Positions 23,943 to 36,978 are shown, counted from the first letter of the stretch. The stretch is 64,000 nucleotides of DNA from Erythrobasidium yunnanense (GCA_001600175.1 BCJC01000001.1:3705652-3769651); one strand, 5' to 3'. The notes: generated from the letters alone by a model not told the origin. Numbers and translations are program-made.

Positions 23943-26639
23943 CTACTTCGTAAAAGTCTGGCTTCTGTTACCCGACTTCGGCTGATTCATCGATTTCGGA
24001 GCGCTCTTGAAATCATAGTCCAAACCCGTCTGTTTCCTCTTATCATTACCAGCTTCCTTATCCTTCTTTTGCTTTTTGCGGCTTGGGCCAGCTGAGCTTT
24101 CTCCTTCAGGTTTCATGTCCAGCACGCTCTTGACGGTTGAATAGTCGAAAGGCTCTACTTCCTGCTTGACCTTCGTTTTAGAAGCCGGTACATCCTTACG
24201 TTTCTTGTTCTTCTTGTTCTTGCCGACTTGGACAATCTCTGCATCTTCTTCTTCTTCCGCTTTCACCTCGACGGACTTGGCGGCATTAGCGAGGATTCTG
24301 TCTTTCTTGCTCAAGAAGAGATGATCTCCATTCGCAGCGAATGTATATGGACCAGCTTCCGCAGCACCAGCAGCAGGCATGTCTACATCTCCGACTGGGG
24401 ACGGCGAGCGTGAGGGCGAAGGCGATCTAGAAGCTCGCGTCTCGCTCGGCTTGAATGCATCGAGCTGCCCAAAACTTGCGTAAACTTTCTCTGCTATCTG
24501 CTCAAAGTTGCTCTTGACTTCGTTTACGCCATTCTGAGGGAAGAGGAAGGGGAGTAAGGATCTGCTGGCTTTGGGAGATCGAGGAGGGGAGGAGCGTCGC
24601 TTAGGTACGCCGAATAGGATGGAATTTGAGGTAGATGCGGAAGATGCTGGAAGAGAGAAGGGAGTGGGCGGGGTAGCGGCTTGGATTGGGGCAGCTTGGG
24701 CTTGCTCACGACTACCTGGCTTTTCAGCACTAGCATTGAGGTCTGAGATCGATTTCTCGACGTTCTTCCTAGTTGCATTCAATAGATTGTCCAGATCTTG
24801 GAAATGATCCCTCAGTATGCCTTTGTTATCATGTCCCAGGACCTGCATCAATTGCTGTGTATCCTTCGGTGCCAGATCCGCAATACTAGCCAGTGTTTTA
24901 TTCGAGAGTATATATCTCCAGCTCTCATCATATTGTCTCGCAAGCGCATCTCTCCACTCATGGACCGCTTTAAAGATCTCGAAGCTCATTAATGCCTTCG
25001 CTTCAAAGGACGACAGAGCGCCCGCTCCCATTCTCCTGCCTTCGAGCGGTAAGTCTATACCCCATATCACCGATTTACCATTCTTCTCAATCAAGGTGCG
25101 CCAGCCACCCTGGCCTCTTCCTCCTTCGTTATCATATACTAAATGCTCATAGACCTGTTTTGCCGTATTTACGCTAGATCGACGGATATCGTTAATAGCA
25201 TGTTCTTCCATCACCGGATGCTGCAGGAGTCTCTTGTAGATGAATAGCAAGAAATGCGTATCACTTCTTGCGTAGTTGAGCATATCTGCGGGAAGAGGTC
25301 TGATTCGCCAATCTGCCAATTGAAAGCGTTTGTCGGGGTGGAAAGATGTATATTCGGTAAGGAGAGAAGCGAGGGAATGGCCCGTCTTGCGGCCTATACG
25401 ACGTGAGGCATGGAACGTATCGAAGAGGTTCACGACGTAAATTCCGAAATCGCGCTGCAGCCAGATGATATCCATCTCCCCGCCGTGTAGCACTTTGACC
25501 ATCGATGGAGAGGCGAAGACTTCATTCAAGATGTGTGCGTTTGCACGAATCTCGGGGACCAGAGGATCTAAAACGAAATCTTCATGGACAGTCGATATCT
25601 AGCAACGAACAGGGGTCAGTATATTCTAGGACGATGTCCTTGTACGAGTACTCACCTGAATGAGCGAAGTAAAGCCTCTGAAGCTTCGATAATCGTGATG
25701 TTCCAGATCGACGGCGATGACTTCCTCTTTCTTGAGCTTTTCCAAGCATTCTTTCATTCCTTCCAGCGTATCCACAAACGAGAATGGTTTCTCATGCATT
25801 CCATCCTGCATAAGCTGTCCCTCCACTTCATACGCTTCCGCAGCTCCTCCTTGCAATTCAAATTCCGGCAACGGATTATCAACAATCGCCCTATCGATCT
25901 CCTCTGCATAAGGGTTAGGGATCCTCGAGCGTTCTCCTCCTGCTGTACCATTTTCGTTTGTACAGTAATGATCGTAGAACACCTCCGGTTCAAGCGAGAC
26001 GGTAGGTGTGATACCGTGGAGTTTCTCTTTGATGAGCGGTACAAACACGGCGTCTCGGGAGTTGTTGGGCTTGTCCAAGAAGAGTAGTTGTGGTTTAGGA
26101 AGATTCGTAGCATTCAGAATCTCGCGCGGTAGTCTTGATGTCGAAGGAAAACTGCTACTGCTCGTCGACGCCGCTGATGGAGCTAGCGCTTCCTCCGCAT
26201 TCGCTGTTGCAGAAGCAAATGTAGAGGTAGATGCCTTCTTTCCAGTGATACCTCTTCTCAGTAGATCCAGGTCCGCATCAATCTTTTCAAGCAGGCCATC
26301 CGTTATTCCAACTACGTTTCTCTGATATCCATCCGTGAGATCTTCTTCCTCTTCGATCTCCTTACTCTTACCCTTCTTATTCTTACTACTACTCGTCGTA
26401 TTTTCAAGCAACTGCGCTGAATGAGCCAGTAGTCTCGCTGTAAGATGCAATGTCCTGTCTGCTTGTGCATCGAGTTTCTTGCCCAGCTGTCGGTTCAGAG
26501 TACGTGCGTATTGGACGTCGCGGGAGGAAGGCATACTGCTCGCTGTACGGCTGCTAGCTACTAGAGCTTTTTGTAGATTGGTCGTAAAAGTGCTGAAATC
26601 GCTGGACACGCTGCTTGAAGACGATGAGGAAGAGGCCAT
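23943..26639 (-). CDS. RRP6: Nuclear exosome 3'-5' exoribonuclease Rrp6 (879 aa)
   Basis: DEDD-Y family RNase of the nuclear exosome that trims rRNA and snoRNA 3' ends and degrades aberrant RNA. Two exons, 26639-25656 and 25598-23943 (328 + 552 codons). The N-terminal PMC2NT-like region precedes the exonuclease domain, whose motifs are VIAVDLEHHDYRSFRGFTSL (ExoI), VLHGGEMDIIWLQRDFGIY (ExoII) and DMLNYARSDTHFLLFIY (ExoIII). An HRDC domain follows (LFKAVHEWRD-like to IADLAPKDTQQLMQVLGH). The C-terminus is a low-complexity Lys-rich tail with KNKKNKKRK and RKKQKKDKE, probably nuclear localisation. The ATG at 26639 is used; nothing upstream in frame has an ATG. SSU72 ends 176 bases upstream on the same strand. 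Confidence 0.97.
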
Positions 26640-26815
26640 CTTGAAGGACGACAAGGACAGGCGACGAGTCGCAAAGAGCAGAGAAGCCAGAGCTAGAGGC
26701 GAAAGAAATCGGAAATGCAGGAGACTACTACGACAGAAGGCAACCTGTGTAACGCAACTTCGTGTTCTCCGAACATGTACAACAACATTATATACATAAT
26801 CCTATTGCATTGCGG

Positions 26816-27869
26816 TTAGTAGTATGCCAATGTATGCAAGATCTCATGCGAGTGCTTGAGCCTTTGAACGCGTATGATCTCGTCCATCTCGTCGTCAATA
26901 TTCGTAGACGCTTCGATCTGCACACCACCACAATACTAAATCAGTATACACTCTCACGTTCACAGAATGTAGTGAATTTATGCTCACAGCCGTGCATAGA
27001 TCGAGCATCGCTCGTCCTGCTATCAATGCTTCTTCGTGATTATCTTTAATCTCGAGGTTTATGACATGGACAGGTCTATTCATCTCCCCTCCTTTGCTGA
27101 GTAGGTCTGCGAACCAACCGCACACCCATCAGCTTTATCCTCGTCACGCCTTCAAAAGAGCCATAATGAAAGTCGACCCACCATCGCACACCGCATCATA
27201 GCATCTCTCCTCGCACGTAATCACAATATCCGCCACGTTCCTACTTTCCTGAAATCTCTCCGGCGCCGATTTAATTCTTCTATTCCGATCTAGCATATTC
27301 AGAATCCCATTTGCCGTATACAGGCGTTGGTCTTTTGAGGCAAGGTCGTTGTACATGTCGTTATAAGGTGTGCCGAAGGCGTAGATGTTGGGCTTGTCGA
27401 TTGCCGTACCAGGTAAGCGCACAGCGGAACCGGTGCCTGCGCTTACGACCTTGAAGTTGGCGCCGCTGGAGGAGATCACTGTCATTAGCAGTTTCTCAGT
27501 AATATAAGGAAGATCATTCATTACGCACGATAGCACTTTATGCCCTTCCATTGACCGGTTCTGCGAGCATAAGAACAGAAGCAACAAGTCAATTCACTAT
27601 CATTCTGCGAAAGGTAGGGGCTTTGTATTTACGTTATTGCTTGCGCACACTACACAGAATGTCTTTCTTTGTACAAGAGGAGCTGGGGAAGATGTTGAAG
27701 CGGTTGGAGGGTAATCCGAAGGCGCTTGAGGAGGAACATATGGAGCTGGGCTGCCGTTTGGCTGAGGAATAGGAGGAGTGGAGGAGTACATCGGTATCTG
27801 TTGCTGCTGTATTTGAGGCGGTGGATGCTGCTGCTGCTGGGGCATGCGAGCCCGTAATCTTGGATCCAT
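26816..27869 (-). CDS. SSU72: RNA polymerase II CTD phosphatase Ssu72 (257 aa)
   Basis: Low-molecular-weight-type phosphatase that removes Ser5/Ser7 phosphates from the Pol II CTD within the cleavage and polyadenylation factor. Five exons (27869-27633, 27560-27529, 27465-27182, 27106-26988, 26917-26816) give 258 codons. The catalytic CX5R loop is split by the first intron: FCVVCASNN joins [10 protein letters not shown], giving C-A-S-N-N-N-R-S. Further family marks are [59 protein letters not shown] and [17 protein letters not shown]. The N-terminus is extended by about 70 residues rich in Gln and Pro ([16 protein letters not shown]). Start at 27869 is the first ATG of the open frame. Confidence 0.96.
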
Positions 27870-28272
27870 CCTAGCGAAAGCAAGCCAGACCAGAGTCAGC
27901 TCGCACACTCTCAGACGTAGTTGGAGTTGAATGATGAGATTGTGGTAGGTGTTCAGGCGCGTTTGCGTATATTTTGTATGATTTGTCGATGGTTCTGTCG
28001 CTCATGCGGGTAGTCGGACAGCTCCAATAGATTATGAGATTTCATCGTGTAGAAGTATAAGAGTATCTGGATGGTGTGTAGATGGATATGTCATGTCCAC
28101 TTACTTGATTCCAAGCTGCTTTCAAGTTGACGGAGCAGAGGCAAGGCAAGGCGAGAAAGAGCACTCGAGATTATTGCAGGAGAAATGATGGAAACAACAA
28201 CGGGACACTGAGTAGAATAGGATAGACTAGATGTAGAACAAATTCTGCCTGTCGATTGTGGGCTGGCTGCCG
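27870..28272. other. Intergenic between tandem minus-strand genes
   Basis: About 400 bases separate the RPB12 stop from the SSU72 start. Nothing coding or structured is recognised; it should hold the RPB12 3' UTR and the SSU72 promoter. Confidence 0.5.
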
Positions 28273-28684
28273 CTACCTCGCTTCGAATTGCACCACTTTT
28301 TCGCAGACTCAAGTCAGCACAGATTCTCAGTAGCACGATATACGGCGACGCACTCCTCTTTGCACGCTTCTTGAACATGATTCTGCACCCGCACTCGACA
28401 CAGCGTATGGGTTCTGGGAGCGCAAGGCGTGACATGTCAGCTCCAGTTCCAGGAATGACTAGATTGCGAGCCCACCTCGCGGCCTGATGTCGTTCTGGAT
28501 ACCGCAGTCTGTAGTCATATCGAATCGTTAGTACCTTGCAAGAATTGGCGTTGATTGCTGCTTCTTCGCACCTCCGCAGGAATAGGCCACAGGCTGCTGG
28601 CTGACAGGGGCTGCGAGATTGTAGACTGTCAGTAATGGAATGATAGACCATTCTGTGGATGATCCTGTGCTCACTGGGATCCAT
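28273..28684 (-). CDS. RPB12: RNA polymerase I/II/III shared subunit RPABC4 (Rpb12, 59 aa)
   Basis: Small zinc-ribbon subunit common to all three nuclear polymerases. Five tiny exons (28684-28675, 28625-28572, 28508-28476, 28413-28354, 28295-28273; 10, 54, 33, 60 and 23 nt) sum to 60 codons. The spliced protein keeps the four zinc cysteines as C-x2-C (SCGDCG) and C-x2-C (IRCVECGCR), then RIMFKKRAKR and the family-typical end MVQFEAR. More than half of the gene is intron. The first exon encodes only MDP plus one base. The single open frame over this locus (28091-28741) is a by-product; the frame changes at most introns. Confidence 0.93.
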
Positions 28685-28966
28685 CGTTGTAGCTTCTGTA
28701 CCTTGAATTGGATTGATCAGGGAAAGAGCCTTAAATTTCAAATTAGACTCAGACTTGAGGTCTACCTTGATTCTGCCCTTATTCCTATCAAGCTATACAT
28801 CCCGTTTACTGATACTTACAGCATTGCATCCTGCAGCAGCATTACTGCCATTCCGCTGCTCCCTTACCTTACATTAAGCTTGTGTCCTGCTGCTGCCGCT
28901 GCTGGCCCGGCGCGTGCTGCGAATGCCTTCTTCTCGGCCATAGATAGATAGATCAGCGTACAAGCT

Positions 28967-31931
28967 ATGAGCGAACCATCTACTGTCTTCAGTAGGATCA
29001 AACAAGCTCTCCCGGCCTTCCACTATGCTCTCATCTTTATCGCATTCGCACTCACGACTCTACGCTTCTTCTTCCTCGGTGCGTGAAGCCATGCCATCCC
29101 ATATGTAGCACAATACTAATGCACATTTCATCTACGAATGAGCAGAGGCCAACGACAGATACAAATGCCATGCGTTGCTGAACGACGGAGAATGGCTAGA
29201 CGCGGGGCTTTCCTCTCCCTCCTCATTACAAAATTGGCAGCCCGACGGATGCATGCTTCATTCCTACACCGAGAAGACCTCCAAAACCTGTCTGTCCGAC
29301 AAGAGCCTCTATTTCATTGGCGATTCCGTCGTCCGGCAACTATACTACTCCACAGCAAAGATACTGGATTCAAAGGTCGAGATTCCAGACTATTACAGCG
29401 GCGGGAATGGAGACAATGGAGAGACGAAACATCAGGACGTAGATATAATGGCGGGAGGAGCTACCCTGAAATTCGTATGGGATCCCTATCTCAATTCAAC
29501 CAAGACACTCGATGTTCTTGATAGAAGGACGTCAATGGACAATATACCCGCGCTGGTAGTGATGGGAACGGGATTATGGCAGTTACGCTATCTTGAAGTG
29601 AAGAATGCTGGACAGGGCATAGAGGCGTATACAGCATCCATCGAGCGCGTCTTTGAAGCGACTCAACCACAACATTCACAGATCGCAGATGAAGTAGTCC
29701 TCCTTCCCGTCCAGCCCACCATCCTCGAAAAGCTCTCAGCCGAAAGAGCTTCCTCCCTTCCCTTACCCAAAATCACAGAGATGAATGATATCTTGCATAC
29801 CAAGCTACCGCCATTCTCATCATCTTTAATCTCTCAACTATCGATCCCATACGTCTTCAACGACATGATTTCCTCATACCCTTCTTCCCTAGTCGCTCAA
29901 CATACGCCAGATGGCCTACATCTAGACGCGTCGCTTAGGAAGACACAGGCGAACATACTGCTCAATCTGAGATGTAACGACGTCCTGCCCAAAAAGTTTA
30001 CATTCGATAAGACGTGCTGCAATCAATATCCTACGCCCAATTGGCTGCAGGCGCTTTTGTTGTTGGTCATACTGGTATGGGCGCCTCTGGGTACTCACTT
30101 CTATGCTTCACGTACGTCCCTCTACGCACCATCTGGCCACCCCGTACGAAGCTGATTCGAGTATATTCGACAGGAAACGCCAAAGACGGCATCCTGCGCT
30201 TCTTCCCACCCCAACACGTTCTCTACCCCTTGACGATATTCGGCTTCTCGAGCATCTTCCTCTACTTCGCAGACCGTACTTCTCTCTTCCTCAAGATTCA
30301 GAAACAATTTGATTTCTGGCAATTTACAATCGCGATGGTCTTAGCGCTCGTCTTGGGTGTGAGTACCATGAAGAAACCTGAGAAAGGGGATTTGGGGTTC
30401 TTGAATCGTGATCAGACGGATGAGGTGGGTCCAACGCCTTCGAGAAGGAAGAAAGATGTCTTGAGGCTGATTTGTGGATTGTGTTGCTAGTGGAAAGGCT
30501 GGATGCAGATCGCCATCCTCATCTATCACTATTACGGAGCAAGCAAGATTTCAGGCATCTATAATCCCATCCGGGTACTGGTCGCTGCATATCTGTTCAT
30601 GTCAGGCTATGGGCATTTCTTCTTCTACTACAAGAAAGGCGACTATGGGCTTTCTCGGATCGCTCAGGTTCTCATTCGCTTGAACCTGCTCACGCTCGTA
30701 CTCGCTTATATCCAAGATACGGATTACCTTTCTTACTATTTCTCCCCGCTCACGACGCTCTGGTTTGGAATCATCTGGGTTACGATGTATATCGGGAACA
30801 GCTATAACAAGCAAAGCAGTCTATTCATGGTTGGCAAAATCGTTCTTTCTTCAATGTTCGTAACGGCTTTTCATCATCTAGGATGGCCTCTAGTCACGCT
30901 CTTCAATATCTACAACACGCTCTTCAACACTGCTTGGAACGCAAAAGAATGGACGTTCCGCGTCACGCTCGACATGTACATCGTATACATCGGCATGTTG
31001 GCCGCTTTTATGTTCATCAAGTTCCAAGAACACAAGATCGCTGAAAAGCCATACTGGGAGAAATTGAAGAGAAACAGTATAATCGCAGCGGGAATCACGA
31101 TGATGGGGTGGTTCGCCTTTGAACTCCGGTATAATAAACTGGACTATAATCGCTTCCATCCATACACTTCCATGCTACCCATCTTCGCGTTCATCATTCT
31201 TAGAAATGCGACGCCATACCTCCGTTCTACGTCCTCAAAAGCGTACATCTGGATCGGGCAGTGGTAGGTCAATAGTCGTCTCCGCTTATCTCGCTCGCAG
31301 CTGACTCGAGGACCCTCATACAGCTCTCTGGAGACATTCATCTGTCAATTCCACCTCTGGTTAGCAGGCGATACCAAAGGCCTACTGGTCCTTCTTCCCT
31401 TCCCCCGCTGGCGATTCTTAAATATGATCTTCACGACCCTGATCTTCCTCTTCATCTCGAACCAAATAGCAGTCACGACCGGCGACTTGACAGACTGGAT
31501 CTGCGGGAAGAAGCCGAAAGCTACATCTGGAAGTGGTGGGGCTAAACGAGCTCCAGTTGCAGCGGAACCAGTTGGCGACAGTACGGCCAACGGAGGGGCG
31601 GAGTACTTACCGCTTACGCAAGTTGATACTGTCAAAGCAGAGCAGGATGGATCTGCGCCCGCAGCACCGCATGGCAGGTCACCGTCTCTAGCTTCCCTGG
31701 GTGCAGGAGCTCCTTCCCCATTGGCTGTCAACGAGCCAAGCTTGGTGGATAAGGTGTCGAGCACAATGACGAGCCTGCCTGGCAGATGCGTATGCGTGAT
31801 GGGCTTGATCTGGATCATCAATCTCCTATATCCGAATGTGCACCCGATGCAGGGTCATCTGTAAGTCGCATTTCTCGCTCTCGCTCGGTAGATCGCTGAT
31901 GCTGGTTATACGCAGACTTCCTACGCACTAG
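28967..31931 (+). CDS. CAS1: CAS1-type capsule/glycan O-acetyltransferase (about 880 aa)
   Basis: Golgi multi-pass enzyme that O-acetylates glucuronoxylomannan in Cryptococcus and related glycans elsewhere. Introns 29079-29145, 30112-30173, 30425-30490 and 31264-31323. A short cytosolic start and one TM (HYALIFIAFALTTLRFFFLG) precede a luminal PC-esterase domain with the GDS block YFIGDSVVRQLYYS (about residue 97) and TPDGLHLDAS (about 290). After it comes the Cas1 acyltransferase domain with 10 or more TM segments, including the hallmark TDEWKGWMQ and FNTAWNAKEWTFRVTLDMY. The tail is Ser/Ala-rich and then hydrophobic (VMGLIWIINLLYP). A strong donor (GTAAGT at 31861) overlaps the TAA at 31862-31864; splicing to 31915 would replace the end by LPTH and stop at 31931. 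Confidence 0.93.
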
Positions 31932-32178
31932 AAGTGCAGGGAATATATCTATACTAGAAAGCAAGCAGAGCAAGCAGACAGGCAGACACGTGGGAGGATT
32001 AGGGGTAGTCTTGTCAAAACTGCAATACGCAGGACAACAGTCGTATGTTTGTGATTAAGTGCTGTTTAGATGCTACAATGCAGATGCTGTTTGAGTGCCC
32101 CAGCTCTCTGGTGCTTTGGAAAAGAGCGCCCTTCCCTTCCTTGCCAACTTGACATATTTCAGCATACGAGCTTGAACG

Positions 32179-34976
32179 ATGGCTGAACGAGGAGGCAGAG
32201 GAGGTGGTAGTAGCAGAGGAAGAGGAGGAGAGAGGGACGGGACCAGCCGGACCAACACTGGCTCTGGCAGAGGGAGAGGAGGGACGTCATCTCGAGGAAG
32301 AGGAGGAGGAGGACCATCCTCAGCAGGAGGAAGCCGGGGATCATCTCACTACCATGGTAGTAGTAGTCACGGAAGACCCCGGAGAGCAGCAGACTATACA
32401 CCCGCAGTGGAGCCTCGAGCAGACCAGGCAACGATCGGGGAAGCAGCAAGAAGAGCAGCAGAAGCAGCCGACAGGGAAGCAGCAGAAGCAGAAGCCGAGT
32501 TGACGAGACTACGCTTATCTGTTAATAATCACAATCCTGATGAAGATGGCCTCGCTGGAACGGAGTCAAACGAGCATCTGGAGCCAGAGGAAGAAGAAGC
32601 GCAAGAAATCCAGCATACCTGCTACATCTGCGCAGAACCTGTCAAGTACTTTATGCTTGGAACGTGCTCCCATCGTACATGCCACATCTGCACAACCCGC
32701 CTGCGCTCCCTGTACAAGAAGAAAGAATGTACATTCTGCAAGACCGAGCTTGCTACGGTGATATGCACAGGCACTAGAGACGCAGAAGTAGCATATGAGA
32801 ACTTCCCACCAGATGCCTTTCCTTACTCGGATCATAAGCTGGGAATAGCCTTCCAGACAGACGAAATGATGCAGGACGTCCTGGCGCTGTTAAGATTCAA
32901 CTGTCCGCAAATAAACTGTGATTATTTAGGGACAGGGTGGGCAGACTTGAAGAAGCATGCTAGGGCAGAACACGGGCTGGTATTCTGTGACTTGTGCACA
33001 AAGTACAAGAAGATCTTCGGTAAGCAGCCTCAACCCTTGTTCGCATCCAGAGTGTAGCTGATGGTATCATAATAGCACACGAGCATTCACTCTTCACACC
33101 ACATGGCCTGAGTGTGCATTCCAAAGAAGGCGATCCTCCCGATGCAGCGGAACATACAGGCTTCACAGGCCATCCCAACTGCGAGTTCTGCAAGACAGTC
33201 TTCTACGACAACGACCAGCTGTTCGCACACTGTCGAGACCGGCACGAGCAGTGTTTCATCTGTATCCGAAACGGGACAGGGCGATATCAGTACTATGTCG
33301 ATTATGCGCACTTGGAGACGCATTTCCAATCAGAGCACTATCTATGCTTGTCGCCTCAATGCTTGGAAGAACGTTTCGTAGTCTTCGATAGCGAGATCGA
33401 CCTACAGGCTCATCAGTTGGAGAAACATGGCGCAGCAGCGACGGGTGGAAAAGCGTCAAGGATGCTGGAGACAAACTTCACGTATGCATCGACGAGTAGA
33501 GACCCCAGAGCTGGCGGAGGGGTATCGATGCAGCCTAGGAAAAGGCCGCAACAGCATGAACAGACAGCCGTACCTAGCGCAGGAGGACCGTCCGCCGTAC
33601 CTTTGAATAACTATCCTTCGTTGAGCGCACCGGAACCGGTCTTAGCTGGCCCAAGCAACGGTATAATAGGAAGCAGAGGCAGAATCGTGCCTGGTCTGAA
33701 CAGGGCAGGCTTCAACACCAGCTTGAGCTCAGATGCTCCACCTAGCTCGCCAGCAGGAGGCAAGAAAGGCAAGAAGCCTATCCGAGATGAGGGGAATATG
33801 GGAGAAACCATCACAGGTGTACAACAGACGGATCCCGTCATGGCTGCGTGAGCGAGCCTCCGATTGACATGGGGACAAAGCTAATTTGGGATATCGCAGA
33901 CGGCACGCATCGCTACTTACAAGAGTCAGCGAAGCCGTCAATGGCTCAGAGTCGAAATTGGCTTCGTATAGAGCTGCTGGTGAGCTATCTTATCAGCCAG
34001 CTTGCCTTGGAAGTGTCTGACTGAAGTTTTTGCAGTCCGCGCCTTCCGCAACAACGAGACATCAGCTATCGACACCATCAAGACTATCCATTCCATTCTC
34101 GAGAACCAGACAGACGTGACAGCGCGAGTCGTGACGAGCACAGCCGATCTTCTCGACAAGCCCGACAAGGTGAACGACCTGCATTCCGCATGGCACGACT
34201 ACCAGATCTCCAACATGCAAAGCACCGATTTCTTCCCTTCTCTTGTGCCTACTGCACCAGCTCGGTCTGGGCAGGCTGTCTCGATGATGGGCGCACCGTC
34301 CTCTCGCTCTCTCGCTGCTCCGAATGTTCGACAGATGGGTGGTGTGGTGTCAAGGTCACAGAAACAAGGCAACGCAGCAGTCTGGGCGCGCGTGGAAGAC
34401 GCTGCTGCGAACCGGAACGTCGGCGCCGTACCTGGTCTCACACAACGTTTAGCACCTCGGAAAGATGGGTTCCCGACGTTACCGGTACAGAAGAACAAGC
34501 CTAGTGCAGTATCGAGCCGTGGAGCCGTGAGAGGCATCACGGCATGGGCTTCCACGACTCCGAAAGCGACCTCTCCTTCTTCCGTCTACTACCCTCGAGC
34601 ATCAGCAGCTTCTTCCTCCCTCCTTTCGCAAGCCGCGACGAATGGTCGAAGCTCTATCACTTCTTCAGCAAACAACTCAAGACCTTCTACTCCCTCGACT
34701 GGTGACTTTCCTTCTTTACCACCCATGACAAATAACGCCAAAGCGAGGGCACAGCAAAAAGCTGCTCTGTTCGGCGGAAAGAACAACGGAGCGACTACTC
34801 TGAGCAATCTTGCGACGAATGCAGCGCCATGGAGTCCGCCTGTCACGCCGCCTGTGGAAGAGGATTACTTGAATACGCCAGTCGCGTCTGCTGCTCAACC
34901 TTCGACGCAGCAGCAACAGCAGCCGCAAGCTAAGAAGAAGAAAGGGAAGACGGTTCTTTTGCACTATGGCCTTTAG
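32179..34976 (+). CDS. HEL2: E3 ubiquitin ligase Hel2/ZNF598, ribosome-collision sensor (877 aa)
   Basis: Ubiquitinates small-subunit ribosomal proteins at collided ribosomes and starts ribosome-associated quality control. Introns 33020-33075, 33848-33899 and 33980-34035 leave 878 codons. The N-terminus is an RGG-rich stretch (GGRGGGSSRGRGG). The RING runs from CYICAEPVKYFMLGTC through HRTCHICTTRLRSLY to CTFCKTEL (about residues 148-187). The C2H2 fingers follow: CPQINCDYLGTGWADLKKH, FCDLCTKYKKIF, the linker HSLFTPHGLSVH, HPNCEFCKTVFYDNDQL, CFICIRNGTGRYQYY and CLEERFVVFDSEIDLQAH. The rest is disordered with a helical segment near VRAFRNNETSAIDTIK and a Lys-rich end (QQQPQAKKKKGKT). Confidence 0.95.
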
Positions 34977-35403
34977 ATGGAAGCCTAGCGCTTGCTGTAC
35001 ATACCCACTTCTTGACGCTAAGGCACCAAAATAAGGTCACGTGCCCATTTCGGGTCGCAGCCGGACCAGCTTTTCTTCTTTCCAGACGGCTTTCCGCTGC
35101 CCAGGCTCTCGAGCATCTGCGTGCTGATGTTCTGTTCCCTTATCGTACATGTGCACAAGTCGTACCTGGAAGAACCGAAGCCAACCGGCAACTTCTACCA
35201 AAAGCTTGGCGGCATGACTTTCTTTGCTAATCTTCCCAAGCTTTCGCAGGACGATAAGCCGCCTGTACGGCCCGGTAGACCAACTGCCATCTGCTCTCAT
35301 TGTTGCCTCTTCCTTCTTGTTGCTTGCTTTCCCTTTCCTCTTCCCATATCTTCTGACTTCTTTTCCCTCTATATTTTCGATACTCAACCTCCATATCTGC
35401 ACA
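34977..35403. other. Intergenic, promoter of the secreted hydrolase gene
   Basis: About 430 bases; the last 100 before 35404 are pyrimidine-rich (CTTCCTTCTTG, TTTTCCCTC), a usual fungal core-promoter feature. No gene seen. Confidence 0.5.
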
Positions 35404-36645
35404 ATGAAGCTCCCTACCATCCTTTCGTTGGCCGCACTCCCATGCGCGCTCGCGACTACCTTCAATGGCGACAAAGTCAACGGAGTGCCCGTCATCACAG
35501 ACTTGGACGTAAATAACCTCCAAGCGAACCGCATCCACAAGTTCTACCTCCGAGCATCCCAGCTCAACTCTGGCTACCCGATTCATATCCCTGTGATTGT
35601 TGCACGAGGACCTGGTGCAGCTTCGTCTGGAAAGACAGTCTGGCTTTCAGGCACTATCCACGGTGACGAGTTGAACCCCGTCAGAGTAGTCCAGAAGGTC
35701 TTCCAATACCTTGATGTATCAAAAGTAAACGGTACAGTCATCGGTATTCCCGGTGTGAACGTTCTGTAAGCTTCGATATCACTAAGTACCAGTCCGCTTC
35801 AGCTGATGATGTTTATGTAGCGGTATCCAGGGCAACACTCGTTACTATACTGCCGCATACAGCTCAGGCACTCGTGTTGATCTTAACAGACTCTTCCCCG
35901 GTAACCCGGAAGGCGCAGTTCCAAACAGATACGACGCTGCCATCTGGTACGGCCTCACCAAGAACGGCACCCAGATTGATGCAGCTATCGACATGCACAC
36001 ACCTTCCTCTGGATCTGATACACCTCTGTGGGCGTACTGTGACTATGCCGCGCCGGGTGTGCAGGATTTGTGCGAGCTTATCGGAGCCGATATCATCAAA
36101 GTCGATCCTGGCGAGCCTGGATCCCTTGAGTAAGCTCCTGTCGTGCTGTTATCTGCATATACGTAATTCTGACTCCTAAGCTGCCAGGACCACCTTCGTC
36201 GAATACGGCATTCCAGCCCTCACCCTCGAGATCGGCAAGCCTAAGGAGTGGCAGCCTGTCTTGATCAAGCGGTCATACGACTTTGTTCTCCGTGCTCTGG
36301 CTTCATACCAAGTCCTGCCGGCTTCAGCTGCCCCAGCCCTTCCCTCTGTCGACACCTACGCGTAAGTTTGTATTTTCGTCTATCTGGGTTGACGGTAGCT
36401 GACATCGTGACAGTGGCACGACATTTGAAGGAGTGTCTGCTGACTTTGGAGGATGGTTCGAAAGTTTCGTCAAGCCCAATGACGATGTGACGGAAGGTCA
36501 GCTCGTCGGATACCTCTATGATACTTTTGGAGGCCGTCTTCAGAACGTTACATCGCCTGCCACCGGAAGAGTTCATACTGTTCGATACGATCCTGCATCA
36601 GAGCCAGGTGTCGGTCTAGTGACAGTCATCACTGACCGTCAATGA
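35404..36645 (+). CDS. Secreted succinylglutamate-desuccinylase/aspartoacylase-like hydrolase (358 aa)
   Basis: M14-like zinc hydrolase of the AstE/AspA group. Introns 35766-35820, 36130-36187 and 36362-36413 leave 359 codons. A clean signal peptide (MKLPTILSLAALPCALA) opens the protein. Zinc-site and active-site stretches are SGTIHGDELNP (H-G-D-E), the Asn-Arg-rich RVDLNRLFPGN, AIDMHTPSSGSD (second His ligand), and EIGKPKEW with the catalytic Glu. The C-terminal beta domain (GGWFESFVKPNDDVTEGQLV) resembles the biotinyl-like fold of this group. Exact substrate unknown; deacylation of an N-acylated amino acid outside the cell is the natural guess from the fold. Confidence 0.88.
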
Positions 36646-36978
36646 GACCTTGAGAGATGAGGAATTTAGGGGACAGTCTGGCTTGCAGTCTAGATAGACT
36701 AGATATCACGAGCATAACGATTAAAAGCATGTACATATACCTCACGAGGTTCATAATTGCAATGGAAGCAGGAGATGCACCAATGTTCGCTTCTTCTTCC
36801 CCGGCCACTTCATTAGCGAGTCTGACTTGCAGCTGTATGTATATTATTATAGTAGAAGCTGCTCTTTCCTACATATTAAGGCAGCCATTTGCCATGTTGT
36901 TGACCTTCGGCGCGTCTTGCCCAATCTACGCGCCGACTTTGTCCTTTCCTCTGCTCGAAACCGACAAAGCCTGACAAA
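36646..36978. other. Intergenic, promoter of CTF4
   Basis: About 330 bases between tandem plus-strand genes, with AT-rich stretches near 36840 (TATTATTATAG). No gene or RNA recognised. Confidence 0.5.

Noticed and set aside
27800-27845. CTG/CAG-rich stretch as a microsatellite or regulatory repeat
   Set aside because: It is the Gln/Pro-rich N-terminal coding region of SSU72 on the minus strand.
28091-28741. 216-aa open frame as a single-exon gene
   Set aside because: It is an accidental frame across RPB12 introns; the spliced 59-aa zinc-ribbon protein explains the locus.
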